64,000 nt of DNA from Avena insularis (lineage: Eukaryota; Streptophyta; Magnoliopsida; Poales; Poaceae), in NCBI GenBank assembly GCA_023614405.1, contig JAJUPC010000228.1, positions 1 to 64,000 on the forward strand, read 5' to 3'. A program made the translations under genes and the position numbers. This document shows positions 23,201 through 38,200 of this stretch, one piece after another. Numbering within the stretch: the first letter of the stretch is position 1; every line of letters starts with the position of its first letter. Below the pieces are notes generated by a model that made no database searches, was not told where the DNA came from, and saw nothing but the letters and a program-made list of their open reading frames with translations.

Positions 23201-26200
23201 TCTTTTCACATACCACATATGGATCCACCAGTGTCATTGCATCTGTGTTCTTTTTACTAACAACTACCAGTGTTATTGCATGTGTGTTCTTCTCATTAAC
23301 CACATCTAGATTCATTGCATGTGTGTTCTCTTCAGAGACCCCACATAGATCCACCAGTGTCATTGCATGTGTGTTCCTTTTACTAACAACAACCAGAGTC
23401 ATTGCATGTGTGTTCTTTTCACAATCCACCTATGGATCCACTAGTGTCATTGCATGTGTGTTCTTCTCATTAACCACAACTAAAGTCAATGCATGTGTGT
23501 TCTTCTCATTAACCACAGTTAGAGTCATTGCATGTGTGTTCTCTTTAGATACAACACATCGGTGTTCTCATTAGAGACCACACATTGATCCACTAGTGTC
23601 ATTGCATGTGTGCTCTTTTTAGTAACAACAACTAGAGTCGTTTCATGACTATTCTTTTAACAATCCACAAAAGGATCCAAGAGGGTCATTGAAATATGTG
23701 TTCTCTTCACGAGACCACATGGATCCACCAGTGTCATTGCATGTGTGTTCTTTTTACTAACAACAACCAGAGTCATTGCATGTGTGGTCTTTTCACAATC
23801 CACCTATGGATCCACTATTGTCATTGCATGTGTGTTCTTCTCATTAACCACATTTAGATTCATTGCATGTGTGTTCTCTTCAAACACCACACATGGATCC
23901 ACCAGTGTCATTGCATGTGTGTTCTTTTTACTAACAACAACTGGAGTCATTTCATGACTATTCTTTTCACATACCACATATGGATCCAACAGTGTCATTG
24001 AAATGTGTGTTCTCTTCAGAGACCACACATCGATCCACCATTATCATTGCATGTGTGCTCTTTTTACTAACAACAACCAGTGTCATTGCATGTGTTTCTT
24101 CTCATTAACCACAACTAGATTCATTGCATGTGTGTTCTCTTCAAAGACCACACATGGATCCACCAGTGTAATTGCATGTGTGATATTTTTACTAACAACA
24201 ACTAGAGTCATTTCATGACTATTCTTTTCACATACCACATGTGGATCCACCAGTATTACTGAAATGTGTGTTCTCTTGAGAGACCACACATGGATTCACC
24301 AGTGTCATTGCATGTGTGTTCTTTTTACTAACAACAAACAGAGTCATTGCATGTGTGTTCTTTTCACAATCCACGTATGGATCCACCAGTGTCATTGCAT
24401 GTGTGTTCTTCGCATTAACCATAGCTAGAGTCATTGCATGTGTGTTCTCTTCAGAGACCACACATGGATCTACCAGTGTCATTGCATGTGTGCTCTTTTT
24501 ACTAGCAACAACTGGAGTCATTTCATGACTATTCTTTTCACATACAACATATGGATCTACCGGTGTCATTGAAATGTGTGTTCTGTTCACAGACCACACA
24601 TGGATCCACCAGTGTCATTCCAAGTGTGTTCTTTTTACTAACAACAACTAGAATCATTGCATGTGTGTTCTTTTCACAATCCACCTATGAACCCACCACT
24701 GTAATTGCATGTGTGTTCTTCTCATTAACCATAGCTATAGTCATTGCATGTGTGTTCTCTTCAGAGACCACACATGGATCCACCATTAAATTGCATGTGT
24801 GCTCTTCTTACTAACAACAACTGGAGTCATTTCATGACTATTCTTTTCACATACAACATATTGATCCACCAGTGTCATTAAAATGTGTGTTCTCTTCAGA
24901 GACCACACATGGATCCACCAGTGTCATTGCATGTGTGTTCTTTTCATTAACCACAGCTAGAGTCATTGCATGTGTGTTCTCTTCAGAGACCACACATGGA
25001 TCCACCAGTGTCATTGCATGTGTGTTCTTTTTAATAAAAACAACTGGAGTCATTTCTTGACTATTCTTTTCACATACCACATATGGATCCACCAGTGTCA
25101 TTGAAATGTGTGTTCTCTTCAGAGACTACACATGGATCCACCAGTGTCATTGCATGTGTGTTCTTGTTACTAACAACAACTAGAGTCATTGCATGTGTGT
25201 TCTTTTCACATTACACATATGGATCCACCAGTGTCATTGAAATGTGGGTTCTTCTCATTAACCACAGCTAGAGTCATTGCATGTGTGTTCTCTTCAAAGA
25301 CCACACATGGATCCACCAGTGTCAGTGCATGTGTGTTCTTTTTACTAACAACAACTAGAGTCATTGCATGTGTGTTCTTTTGACATACCACAGATGGATC
25401 CCCTAGTGTCATTGAAATGTGTGTTTTCTTCAAAGACCACACATGGATCCACCAGTGTCATTGCATGTGTGTTCTTTTTACTAACAACAACCAGTGTCAT
25501 TGCATGTGTGTTCTTCTCATTAACGACAGGTAGATTCATTGCATGTGTGTTCTCTTCAGAGACCACACAGGGATCCACCAGTGTAATTGCATGTGTGCTC
25601 TTTTTACTAACAACAACTAGAGTCATTGCATGTGTGCTCTTTTGACATACCACAGATGGATCCACCAGTGTCATTGAAATGTTTGTTCTCTTAAGAGACC
25701 AGACGTAGATCTACCAGTGTCATTGCATGTGTGTTCCTTTTACTAACAACAACTAGAGTCATTGCATGTGTGTTCTTTTAACAATCCACCTATGGATCCA
25801 CCAGTGTCATTGCATGTGTGTTCTTCTCATTAACCACAGTTAGAGTCATTGCATGTGTGTTCACTTTAGATACAACACATTGGTATTCTCTTTAGAGACC
25901 ACACATCGATCCACTAGTGTCATTGCATGTGTGATCTTTTTACTAACAACAACTGGAGTCGTTTCATGACTATTCTTTTCACATACCACATATGGATCCA
26001 CTAGTTTCATCGAAATGCGTGTTCTCTTCAGAGACGACACATGGACCCACCAGTTGCATTGCATGTATGTTCTTTTTACTAACAACAACCAGAGTCATTG
26101 CATGTGTGGTCTTTTCAAAATCCACCTTTGGATCCACCAGTATCATTTCATGTGTGTTCTTCTCATTAACCACATTTAGATTCATTGCATGTGTTCTCTT

Positions 26201-26267
26201 CAGAGACCACACATGGATCCACCAGTTTCATTGCATGTTTGTTCTTTTTACTAACAACAACTGGAGT

Positions 26268-26272
26268 CATTT
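26268..26272. other. Empty (pre-integration) counterpart of the element A target
   Basis: CATTT here sits inside GGAGTCATTTCATGAC with flanks matching both outer flanks of element A, including a distinctive GGACCCACTAGAGTC about 80 bp downstream shared with 17310-17330. One copy of the target is present and no element. Confidence 0.9.
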
Positions 26273-29208
26273 CATGACTATTCTTTTCACATACCACATA
26301 TGGATCCACCAGTGTCATGGAAATGTGTGTTCTCTTCAGAGACCACACATGGACCCACTAGAGTCATTGCATGTGTGTTCTTTTCACAATCCACCTATGG
26401 ATCCACCACTGTCATTGCATGTGTGTTCTTCTCATTAACCACAGCTAGAGTCATTGCATGTGTTACATTAGGAGACCACACATGGATCCACCAGTGTAAT
26501 TGCATGTGTGCTCTTCTTACTAACAACAACTGGAGTAGTTTCATAACTATTCTTTTCACATACAACATATGGATCCACTAGTGTCATTGAAAGTTGTGTT
26601 CTCATAAGAGACCACACATGGATCCACCAGTGTCATTGCATGTGTGTTCTTTTTACTAACAACAACCAGAGTCATTGCATGTGTGTTCTTTTCACAATCC
26701 ACGTATGGATCCACCAGTGTCATTGCATGTGTGTTCTTCTCATTAACCACATCTAGAGTCATTGCATGCGTGTTCTCTTTAGAGACCACACATGGATCTA
26801 CCAGTGTCATTGCATGTGTATTCTTTTTACTAACAACAACTGGAGTCATTTCATGACTATTCTTTTCACATACCACATATCGATCCACCAGTGTCATTGA
26901 AATGTGTGTTCTCTTCAGAGACCACACATGGATCCACCAGTGTAATTGCATGTGTGCTCTTTTTACTAACAACAACTAGAGTCATTTCATGCCTATTCTT
27001 TTCACATACCACATATGGATCCACCAGTGTCATTGAAATGTTTGTTCTCTTTAGAGAACACACATGGATCCACAAGTGTCATTGCATGTGTGTTCTTTTT
27101 ACTAACAAAAACCAGAGTCATTGCATGTGTGTTCTTTTCACAATCCACCTATGGATCCACCAGTGTCATTGCATGTGTGTTCTTCTCATTAACCATAGCT
27201 AGCTTCATTGTACGTGTGTTCTCTTCAGAGACCACACATGGATCTACCAGTGTCATTGCATGTGTGCTCTTTTTACTAACAACAACTAGAGTCATTTCAT
27301 GACTATTCTTTTCAAATACCACATATGGATCCACCAGTGTCATTGAAATGTGTTCTGTTCAGAGACCACAAATGGATCCACCAGTGTCATTACATGTGTG
27401 TTCTTTTTACTAACAACCAGAGTCATTGCATCTGTGTTATTTTCACAATCCACCTATGAATCCACCACTGTCATTGCATGTGTGTTCTTCTCATTAACCA
27501 CAGCTAGGGTCATTGCATGTGTGTTCTGTTCAGAGACCACACATGGATCCACCAGTGTAATTGCATGTGTGCTATTCTTACTAACAACAACTGGAGTAGT
27601 TTCATAACTATTCTTTTCACATACAACATATGGATCCACTAGTGTCATTGAAAGTTGTGTTCTCATAAGAGACCACACATGGATCCACAAGTGTCATTGC
27701 ATGTGTGTTCTTTTTACTAACAACAACCAGAGTCATTGCATGTGTGTCCTTTTCACAATCCACTTACGGATCTACCAGTTTCATTGCATGTGTGTTCTTC
27801 TCATTAACCACAACTAGAGTCATTGCATGTGTGTTCTGTTCCGAGACCACACATGGATCCACCAGTGTCATTGCATGTGTTCTCTTTTTACTAACAACAA
27901 CTGGAGTCATTTCATGACTATTCTTTTCACATACCACATATGGATCCACCAGTGTCATTGAAATGTGTGTTCTCTTGGAGAGACCACATTGATCCACCAC
28001 AAAGTGTCATTGCATGTGTGTTCTTTTTACTAACAACAAGTTCTTTTCACAATCCACCTATGGATCCACTAGTGTCATTGCATGTGTGTTCTTCTCATTA
28101 ACCACAGTTAGAGTCATTGCATGTGTGTTCTCTTCAGAGACCACACATGGATCCACCCGTGTAATTGCATGTGTGCTCTACTTACTAACAACAACTGGAG
28201 TCATTTCATGACTATTCTTTTCACATACCACATATGGATCCACCAGTGTCATTGAAATTTGTGTTCTCTTCAGAGACCACACATACATCCACCAGTGTCA
28301 TTGCATGTGTGTTCCTTTTACTAACAACCAGAGTCATTGCATGTGTGTTCTTTTCACAATCCAACTATGGATACACAAGTGTCATTGCATGTGTGTTCTT
28401 CTCATTAACCACAGTTAGAGTCATTGCATGTGTGTTCTGTTTAGAGACAACACATCGGTGTTCTCTTTGGAGACCACACATCGATCCACCAGTGTCATTG
28501 CATGTGTGCTCTTTTTACTAACAACAACTGGAGTAGTTTCATGACTATTCTTTTCACATACCACATATGGATCCACTAGTGTCATTGAAATGCGTGTTCT
28601 CTTCAGAGACCACACATGGATCCATCAGTGTCATTGCATGTGTGTTCTTTTTACTAACAACAACCAGAGTCATTGCATGTGTGTTCTTTTCACAATCCAC
28701 CTATGATTCCACCACTTTCATTGCATGTGTGTTCTTCTCATTAACCACAGCTAGAGTCATTGCATGTGTGTTGTCTTCAAAGACCACACATGGATCCACC
28801 AGTGTAATTGCATGTGTGCTCTTCTTACTAACAACAACTGGAGTCATTTCATAACTATTCTTTTCACATACAACATATGAATCCACCAGTGTCATTGAAA
28901 GTTGTGTTCTCTTAAGAGACCACACATGGATCCACCAGTGTTATTGCATGTGTCCTTTTCACAATCCACTTACGGATCTACCAGTGTCATTGCATGTGTG
29001 TTCTTCTCATTAACCATAGCTAGAGTCATTGCATGTGTGTTCTCTTCAGAGACCACACTTGGATCCACCAGTGTCATTGCATGTGTGTTCTTTTTACTAA
29101 CAACAACTGGAGTCATTTCATGACTATTCTTTTCACATACCACATATGGATCCACCAGTGTCATTGAAATGTGTGTTCTCTTCAGAGACCACACATGGAT
29201 CCACCAGT

Positions 29209-29286
29209 GTCATTGCATGTGTGCTCTTTTTACTAAGAACAACCAGTGTCATTGCATGTGTGCTCTTTTTACTAAGAACAACCAGT
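29209..29286. repeat. Exact 39-bp monomer duplication
   Basis: Two identical 39-bp monomers (29209-29247 and 29248-29286), both with the otherwise uncommon TACTAAGAACAACCAGT, stand side by side. The corresponding place in other blocks (43070-43110, 44390-44430) has one copy. It is a recent single-monomer expansion. Confidence 0.85.
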
Positions 29287-32200
29287 GTCATTGCATGTGT
29301 GTTCTTCTCATTAACCACAACAAGATTCATTGCATGCGTGTTCTCTTCAGAGACCAGACATGGATCCACCAGTGTAATTGCATGTGTGCTCTTTTTACTA
29401 GCAAACAACTTGAGTCATTTCATGACTATTCTTTTCACATACCACATATGGATCCACCAGTGTCATGGAAATGTGTGTTCTCTTCAGAGACCACACATGG
29501 ATCCACCAGTGTCATTGCATGTGTGTTCTTTTCACAATCCACCTATGGATCCACCAGTGTCATTGCATGTGTGTTCTTCTCATCAACCATAGCTAGAGTC
29601 ATTGCATGTGTGTTCTCTTCAGAGACCACACATGGATCCACCAGTGTCATTGCATGTGTGTTCTTTTTACTAACAACAACTGGAGTCATTTCATGACTAT
29701 TCTTTTCACATACCACATATGGATCCACTAGTGTCATTGAAATGTCTGTTCTCTTCAGAGACCACACATGGATCCACCAGTGTAATTGCATGTGTGCTCT
29801 TTTCACTAACAACAACTAGAGTCATTTCATGCCTATTCTTTTCACATACCACATATGGATCCACCAGTGTCATTGAAATGTCTGTTCTCTTTAGAGAACA
29901 CACATGGATCCACCAGTGTCATTGCATGTGTGTTCTTTTTACTAACAAAAACCAGAGTCTTTGCATGTGTGTTCTTTTCACAATCCACCTATGGATCCAC
30001 CAGTGTCATTGCATGTGTGTACTTCTCATTAACCACAGCTAGCTTCATTGCACGTGTTTTCTCTTCAGAGACCACACATGGATCTACCAGTGTCATTGCA
30101 TGTGTGCTCTTTTTACTAACAACAACTAGAGTCATTTCATGACTATTCTTTTCACGTACACATATGGATCCACCAGTGTCATTGAAATGTGTTCTGTTCA
30201 GAGACCACACATGGATCCACCAATGTCATTACATGTGTGTTCTTTTTACTAACAACAACCAGAGTCATTGCATGTGTGTTCTTTTCACAATCCACCTATG
30301 AATCCACCACTGTCATTGCATGTGTGTTCTTCTCATTAACCACAGCTAGAGTCATTGCATGTGTGTTCTGTTCAGAGACCACACATGGATCCACTAGTGT
30401 AATTGCATGTGTGATCTTCTTACTAACAACAACTGGAGTAGTTTCATAACTATTCTTTTCACATACAACATATGGATCCACTAGTGTCATTGAAAGTTGT
30501 GTTCTCATAAGAGACCACACATGGATCCACCAGTGTCATTGCATTTGTGTTCTTTTTACTAACAACAACCAGAGTCATTGCATGTGTGTTCTTTTCACAA
30601 TCCACGTATGGATCCACCAGTGTCATTGCATGTGTGTTCTTCTCATTAACCACACCTAGAGTCATTGCATGTGTTCTCTTTAGAGACCACACATGGATCT
30701 CAGTGTCATTGCATGTGTGCTCTTTTTACTAGGACAACTGGAGTCATTTCATGACTATTCTTTTCACATACAACATATGGATCCACCAGTGTCATTGAAA
30801 TGTGTGTTCTGTTCAGAGACCACACATGGATCCACCAGTGTCATTCCATGTGTGTTCTTTTTACTAACAACAACTATAATCATTGCATGTGTGATCTTTT
30901 CACAATCCACCTATGAATCCACCACTGTCATTGCATGTGTGTTCTTCTCATTAACCACAGCTAGAGTCATTGCATGTGTGTTCTCTTCACAGACCACACA
31001 TGGATCCACCATTGCATGTGTGCTCTTCTTACTAAGAACAAGCTGAGTCATTTCATGACTATTCTTTTCACATACAACATATTGATCCACCAGTGTCATT
31101 GAAATGTGTGTTCTCTTGGAGACCACACATGGATCCACCAGTGTCATTGCATATGTGTTCTTTTCATTAACCACAGCTAGAGTCATTGCATGTGTGTTCT
31201 CTTCAGAGACCACACATGGATCCACCAGTGTCATTGCATGTGTGTTCTTTTTACTAACAACAACTAGAGTCATTGCATGTGTGTTCTTTTCACATTACAC
31301 ATATGGATCCACTAGTGTCATTGAAATGTGGGTTCTTCTCATTAACCACAACTAGAGTCATTGCATGTGTGTTCTCTTTAGAGACCACACATGGATCCAC
31401 CAGTGTCATTGCATGTGTGTTCTTTTTACCAACAACAACTCGAGTCATTGAATGTGTGTTCTTTTGACATAACGGATGGATCCACAGTGTCATTGAAATG
31501 TGTGTTCTCTTCAAAGACCACACATGGATCCACAGTGTCATTGCATGTGTGTCCTTTTACTAACAACACCTGCCTAGACTAGTGTCATTGCATGTGTGTT
31601 CTTCTTCAGAGACCACATGGATCCACTAGTGTAATTGCATGTGTGCTCTTTTACTAACAACAAGCTGGAGTAATTGCATGTGCTCTTTTTTGACATACCA
31701 CAGATGGATCCACGGTGTCATTGAAATTTGTTCTCTTAAGAGACCACACATAGATATACCCGATGTCATTGCATGTGTGTTCCTTTTACTAACAACAACT
31801 AGAGTCATTGCATGTGTGTTCTTTTCACAATCCACCTATGGATCCACCAGTGTCATTGCATGTGTGTTCTTCTCATTAACCACAGTTAGAGTCATTGCAT
31901 GTGTGTTCTCTTTAGATACAACACATTGGTGTTCTCTTTAGAGACCACACATCGATCCACTAGTGTCATTGCATGTGTGCTCTTTTTACTAACAACAACT
32001 GGAGTCGTTTCATGACTATTCTTTTCACATACCACATATGGATCCACTAGTTTCATTGAAATGCGTGTTCTCTTCAGAGACGACACATGGATCCACCAGT
32101 GTCATTACATGTGTGTTCTTTTTACTAACAACAACCAGATTCATTGCATGTGTGGTCTTTTCACAATCCACCTATGGATCCACCAGTGTCATTTCATGTG

Positions 32201-35200
32201 TGTTCTTCTCATTAACCACAGCTAGAGTCATTGCATGTGTGTTCTCTTCACAGACCACACATGGATCCACCATTGAATTGCATGTGTGCTCTTCTTACTA
32301 ACAACAACTGGAGTCATTTCATGACTATTCTTTTCACATACAACATATTGATCCAGTGTCATTGAAATGTGTGTTCTCTCTTGAGAGACCACACATGGAT
32401 CCTGATGTCATTGCATGTGTGTTCTTTTTACTAACAACAACTAGAGTCATTGCATGTGTGTTCTTTTCACATTACACATATGGATCCACTAGTGTCATTG
32501 AAATGTGGGTTCTTCTCATTAACCACAACTAGAGTCATTGCATGTGTGTTCTCTTTAGAGACCACACATGGATCCACCAGTTTTATTGCATGTGTGTTCT
32601 TTTTACTAACAACAACTAGAGTCATTGTATGTGTGTTCTTTTGACATACCACAGATGGATCCACCAGTGTCATTGAAATGTGTGTTCTCTTCAGAGACCA
32701 CACATGGATCCACCAGTGTCATTGCATATGTGTTCTTTTCATTAACCACAGCTAGAGTCATTGCATGTGTGTTCTTCTCATTAACGACAGCTAGATTCAT
32801 TACATGTGTGTTCTCTTCAGAGACCACACAGGGATCCACTAGTGTAATTGCATGTGTGCTCTTTTTACTAACAACAACTGGAGTAATTGCATGTGTGCTC
32901 TTTTGACATACCACAGATGGATCCACCAGTGTCATTGAAATGTTTGTTCTCTTAAGAGACCACACATAGATATACCAGTGTCATTGCATGTGTGTTCCTT
33001 TTACTAACAACAACTAGAGTCATTGCATGTGTGTTCTTTTCACAATCCACCTATGGATCCACCAGTGTCATTGCATGTGTGTTCTTCTCATTAACCACAG
33101 CTAGAGTCATTGCATGTGTGTTCTCTTTAGAGACCACACATGGATCTACCAGTGTCATTGCATGTGTGCTCTTTTTACTAGCAACAACTGGAGTCATTTC
33201 ATGACTATTCTTTTCACATACAACATATGGATCCACCAGTGTCATTGAAATGTGTGTTCTGTTCAGAGACCACACATGGATCCACCAGTGTCATTCCATG
33301 TGTGTTCTTTTTACTAACAACAACTAGAATCATTGCATGTGTGGTCTTTTCACAATCCACCTATGAATCCACCACTGTCATTGCATGTGTGTTCTTCTCA
33401 TTAACCACAGCTAGAGTCATTGCATGTGTGTTCTCTTCACAGACCACACATGGATCCACCATTGAATTGCATGTGTGCTCTTCTTACCAACAACAACTGG
33501 AGTCATTTCATGACTATTCTTTTCACATACAACATATTGATCCACCAGTGTCATTGAAATGTGTGTTCTCTTCAGAGATCACACATGGATCCACCAGTGT
33601 CATTGCATATGTGTTCTTTTCATTAACCACAGCTAGAGTCATTGCATGTGTGTTCTCTTCAGAGACCACACATGGATCCACCAGTGTCATTGCATGTGTG
33701 TTCTTTTTACTAACAACAACTAGAGTCATTGCATGTGTGTTCTTTTCACATTACACATATGGATCCACTAGTGTCATTGAAATGTGGGTTCTTGTCATTA
33801 ACCACAACTAGAGTCATTGCATGTGTGTTCTCTTTAGAGACCACACATGGATCCACCAGTGTCATTGCATGTGTGTTCTTCTTACTAACAACAACTGGAG
33901 TCATTGCATGTGTGTTCTCTTCACAGACCACACATGGATCCACCATTGAATTGCATGTGTGTTCTCTTTTTACTAACAACTAGAGTCATTTCATGACTAT
34001 TCTTTTCACATACCACATATGGATCCACTAGTTTCATTGAAATGCGTGTTCTCTTCAGAGACGACACATGGATCCACCAGTGTCATTGCATGTGTGTTCT
34101 TTTTACTAACAACAACCAGAGTCATTGCATGTGTGGTCTTTTCACAATCCACCTATGGATCCACCAGTGTCATTTTATGTGTGTTCTTCTCATTAACCAC
34201 ATTTAGATTCATTGCATGTGTCTTCTCTTCAGAGACCACACATGGATCCACCACTGTCATTGCATGTTTGTTCTTTTTACTAACAACAACTGGAGTCATT
34301 TGATGACTATTCTTTTCACATACCACATATGGATCCACTAGTGTCATGGAAATGTGTGTTCTCTTCAGAGACGACACATGGATCCACTAGTGTCATTGCA
34401 TGTGTGTTCTTTTCACAATCCACCTATGGATCCACCAGTGTCATTGCATGTGTGTTCTTCTCATCAACCATAGCTAGAGTCATTGCATGTGTGTTCTCTT
34501 CAGAGACCACACATGGATCCACCAGTGTCATTGCATGTGTGTTCTTTTTACTAACAACAACTGGAGTCATTTCATGACTATTCTTTTCACATACCACATA
34601 TGGATCCACTAGTGTCATTGAAATGTGTGTTCTCTTCAGAGACCACACATGGATCCACCAGTGTAATTGCATGTGTGCTCTTTTTACTAACAACAACTAG
34701 AGTCATTTCATGCCTATTCTTTTCACATACCACATATGGATCCACCAGTGTCATTGAAATGTCTGTTCTCTTTAGAGAACACACATGGATCCACCAGTGT
34801 CATTGCATGTGCGTTCTTTTTACTAACAAAAAACAGAGTCATTGCATGTGTGTTCTTTTCACAATCCACCTATGGATCCACCAGTGTCATTGCATGTGTG
34901 TTCTTCTCATTAACCACAGCTAGCTTCATTGCACGTGTTTTCGCTTCAGAGACCACACATGGATCTACCAGTGTCATTGCATGTGTGCTCTTTTTACTAA
35001 CAACAACTAGAGTCATTTCATGACTATTCTTTTCACATACCACATATGGATCCACCAGTGTCATTGCATGTGTGTTCTTTTCACAATCCACCTATGAATC
35101 CACCACTGTCATTGCATGTGTGTTCTTCTCATTAACCACAGCTAGAGTCATTGCATGTGTGTTCTGTTCAGAGACCACACATGCATCCACCAGTGTAATT

Positions 35201-38200
35201 GCATGTGTGCTCTTCTTACTAACAACAACTGGAGTAGTTTCATAACTATTCTTTTCACATACAACATATGGATCCACTAGTGTCATTGAAAGTTGTGTTC
35301 TCATAAGAGACCACACATGGATCCACCAGTGTCATTGCATATGTGTTCTTTTTACTAACAACAACTAGAGTCATTGCATGTGTGTTCTTTTCACAATCCA
35401 CGTATGGATCCACCAGTGTCATTGCATGTGTGTTCTTTTCATTAACCACACCTAGAGTCATTGCATGTGTGTTCTCTTTAGAGACCACACATGGATCTAC
35501 CAGTGTCATTGCATGTGTGCTCTTTTTACTAGCAACAACTGGAGTCATTTCATGACTATTCTTTTCACATACAACATATGGATCCACCAGTGTCATTGAA
35601 ATGTGTGTTCTGTTCAGAGACCACACATGGATCCACCAGTGTCATTCCATGTGTGTTCTTTTTACTAACAACAACTAGAATCATTGCATGTGTGATCTTT
35701 TCACAATCCACCTATGAATCCACCACTGTCATTGCATGTGTGTTCTTCTCATTAACCACAGCTAGAGTCATTGCATGTGTGTTCTCTTCACAGACCACAC
35801 ATGGATCCACCATTGAATTGCATGTGTGCTCTTCTTACTAACAACAACTGGAGTCATTTCGTGACTATTCTTTTCACATACAACATATTGATCCACCAGT
35901 GTCATTGAAATGTGTGTTCTCTTCAGAGATCACACATGGATCCACCAGTGTCATTGCATATGTGTTCTTTTCATTAACCACAGCTAGAGTCATTGCATGT
36001 GTGTTCTCTTCAGAGACCACACATGGATCCACCAGTGTCATTGCATGTGTGTTCTTTTTACTAACAACAACAAGAGTCATTGCATGTGTGTTCTTTTCAC
36101 ATTACACATATGGATACACTAGTGTCATTGAAATGTGGGTTCTTGTCATTAACCACAACTAGAGTCATTGCATGTGTGTTCTCTTTAGAGACCACACATG
36201 GATCCACCAGTGTCATTGCATGTGTGTTCTTTTTACTAACAACAACTAGAGTCATTACATGTGTGTTCTTTTGACATACCACCGATGGATCCACCAGTGT
36301 CATTGAAATGTGTGTTCTCTTCAAAGACCACACATGGATCCACCAGTGTCATTGCATGTGTGTTCTTTTTACTAACAACAACCAGTGTCATTGCATGTGT
36401 GTTCTTCTCATTAACGACAGCTAGATTCATTGCATGTGTGTTCTCTTCAGAGACCACACAGGGATCCACCAGTGTAATTGCATGTGTGCTCTTCTTACTA
36501 ACAACAACTGGAGTAGTTTCATAACTATTCTTTTCACATACAACATATGGATCCACTAGTGTCATTGAAAGTTGTGTTCTCATAAGAGACCACACATGGA
36601 TCCACCAGTGTCATTGCATATGTGTTCTTTTTACTAACAACAACCAGAGTCATTGCATGTGTGTTCTTTTCACAATCCACGTATGGATCCACCAGTGTCA
36701 TTGCATGTGTGTTCTTTTAAGTAACAACAACTAGAGTCATTGCATGTGTGTTCTGTTTACATACCACACATGGATCTACCAGTGTCATTGCATGTGTGCT
36801 CTTTTTACTAGCAACAACTGGAGTCATTTCATGACTATTCTTTTCACATACAACATATGGATCCACCAGTGTCATTGAAATGTGTGTTCTCTTCAGAGAC
36901 CACACATGGATCCACCAGTGTCATTCCATGTGTGTTCTTTTTACTAACAACAACTAGAATCATTGCATGTGTGGTCTTTTCACAATCCACCTATGAATCC
37001 ACCACTGTCATTGCATGTGTGTTCTTCTCATTAACCACAGCTAGAGTCATTGCATGTGTGTTCTCTTCACAGACCACACATGGATCCACCATTGAATTGC
37101 ATGTGTGCTCTTCTTACTAAGAACAACTGAGTCATTTCATGACTATTCTTTCACATACAACATATTGATCCACCAGTGTCATTGAAATGTGTGTTCTCTT
37201 CAGAGATCACACATGGATCCACCAGTGTCATTGCATATGTGTTCTTTTCATTAACCACAGCTAGAGTCATTGCATGTGTGTTCTCTTCAGAGACCACACA
37301 TGGATCCACCAGTGTCATTGCATGTGTGTTCTTTTTACTAACAACAACTAGAGTCATTGCATGTGTGTTCTTTTCACATTACACATATGGATCCACTAGT
37401 GTCATTGAAATGTGGGTTCTTGTCATTAACCACAACTAGAGTCATTGCATGTGTTTTCTCTTTAGAGACCACATGGATCCTGATGTCATTGCATGTGTGT
37501 TCTTTTTACTAACAACAACTAGAGTCATTACATGTGTGTTCTTTTGACATACCACCGATGGATCCACCAGTGTCATTGAAATGTGTGTTCTCTTCAAAGA
37601 CCACACATGGATCCACCAGTGTCATTGCATGTGTGTTCTTTTTACTAAAAACAACCAGTGTCATTGCATGTGTGTTCTTCTCATTAACAGCTAGATTCAT
37701 TGCATGTGTGTTCTTCAGAGACCACAGGATCCACCAGTGTAATTGCATGTGTGCTCTTTTTACTAACAACAACTGGAGTAATTGCATGTGTGCTCTTTTG
37801 ACATACCACAGATGGATCCACCAGTGTCATTGAAATGTTTGTTCTCTTAAGAGACCACACATAGATATACCAGTGTCATTGCATGTGTGTTCCTTTTACT
37901 AACAACAACTAGTGTCATTGCATGTGTGTTCTTTTCACAATCCACCTATGGATCCACCAGTGTCATTGCATGTGTGTTCTTCTCATTAACCACAGTTAGA
38001 GTCATTGCATGTGTGTTCTCTTTAGATACAACACATTGGTGTTCTCTTTAGAGACCACACATCGATCCACTAGTGTCATTGCATGTGTGCTCTTTTTACT
38101 AACAACAACTGGAGTCGTTTCATGACTATTCTTTTCACATACCACATATGGATCCACTAGTTTCATTGAAATGCGTGTTCTCTTCAGAGACGACACATGG

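Larger units (their letters stand above)
21409..29718. repeat. Second copy of a multi-kb tandem duplication of the array
   Basis: Position 21409 onward repeats position 1 onward nearly base for base: the offset is 21408, becoming 21676-21677 after an extra unit of about 269 bp near 22730. The match runs through the element A target and continues as a copy of 17233 to about 20764 at an offset of about 9033, then 8740 and 8954 after further unit gains or losses. It ends near 29718, where the sequence switches to the block beginning at 17858. The copy carries no retroelement, so duplication most simply predates insertion of element A. Confidence 0.85.

Noticed and set aside
33227..33811. A 194-codon frame resembling a hydrophobic repeat protein
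   Set aside because: Same cause: monomer lengths divisible by three. The Met start is simply the ATGGATCC within the repeat.
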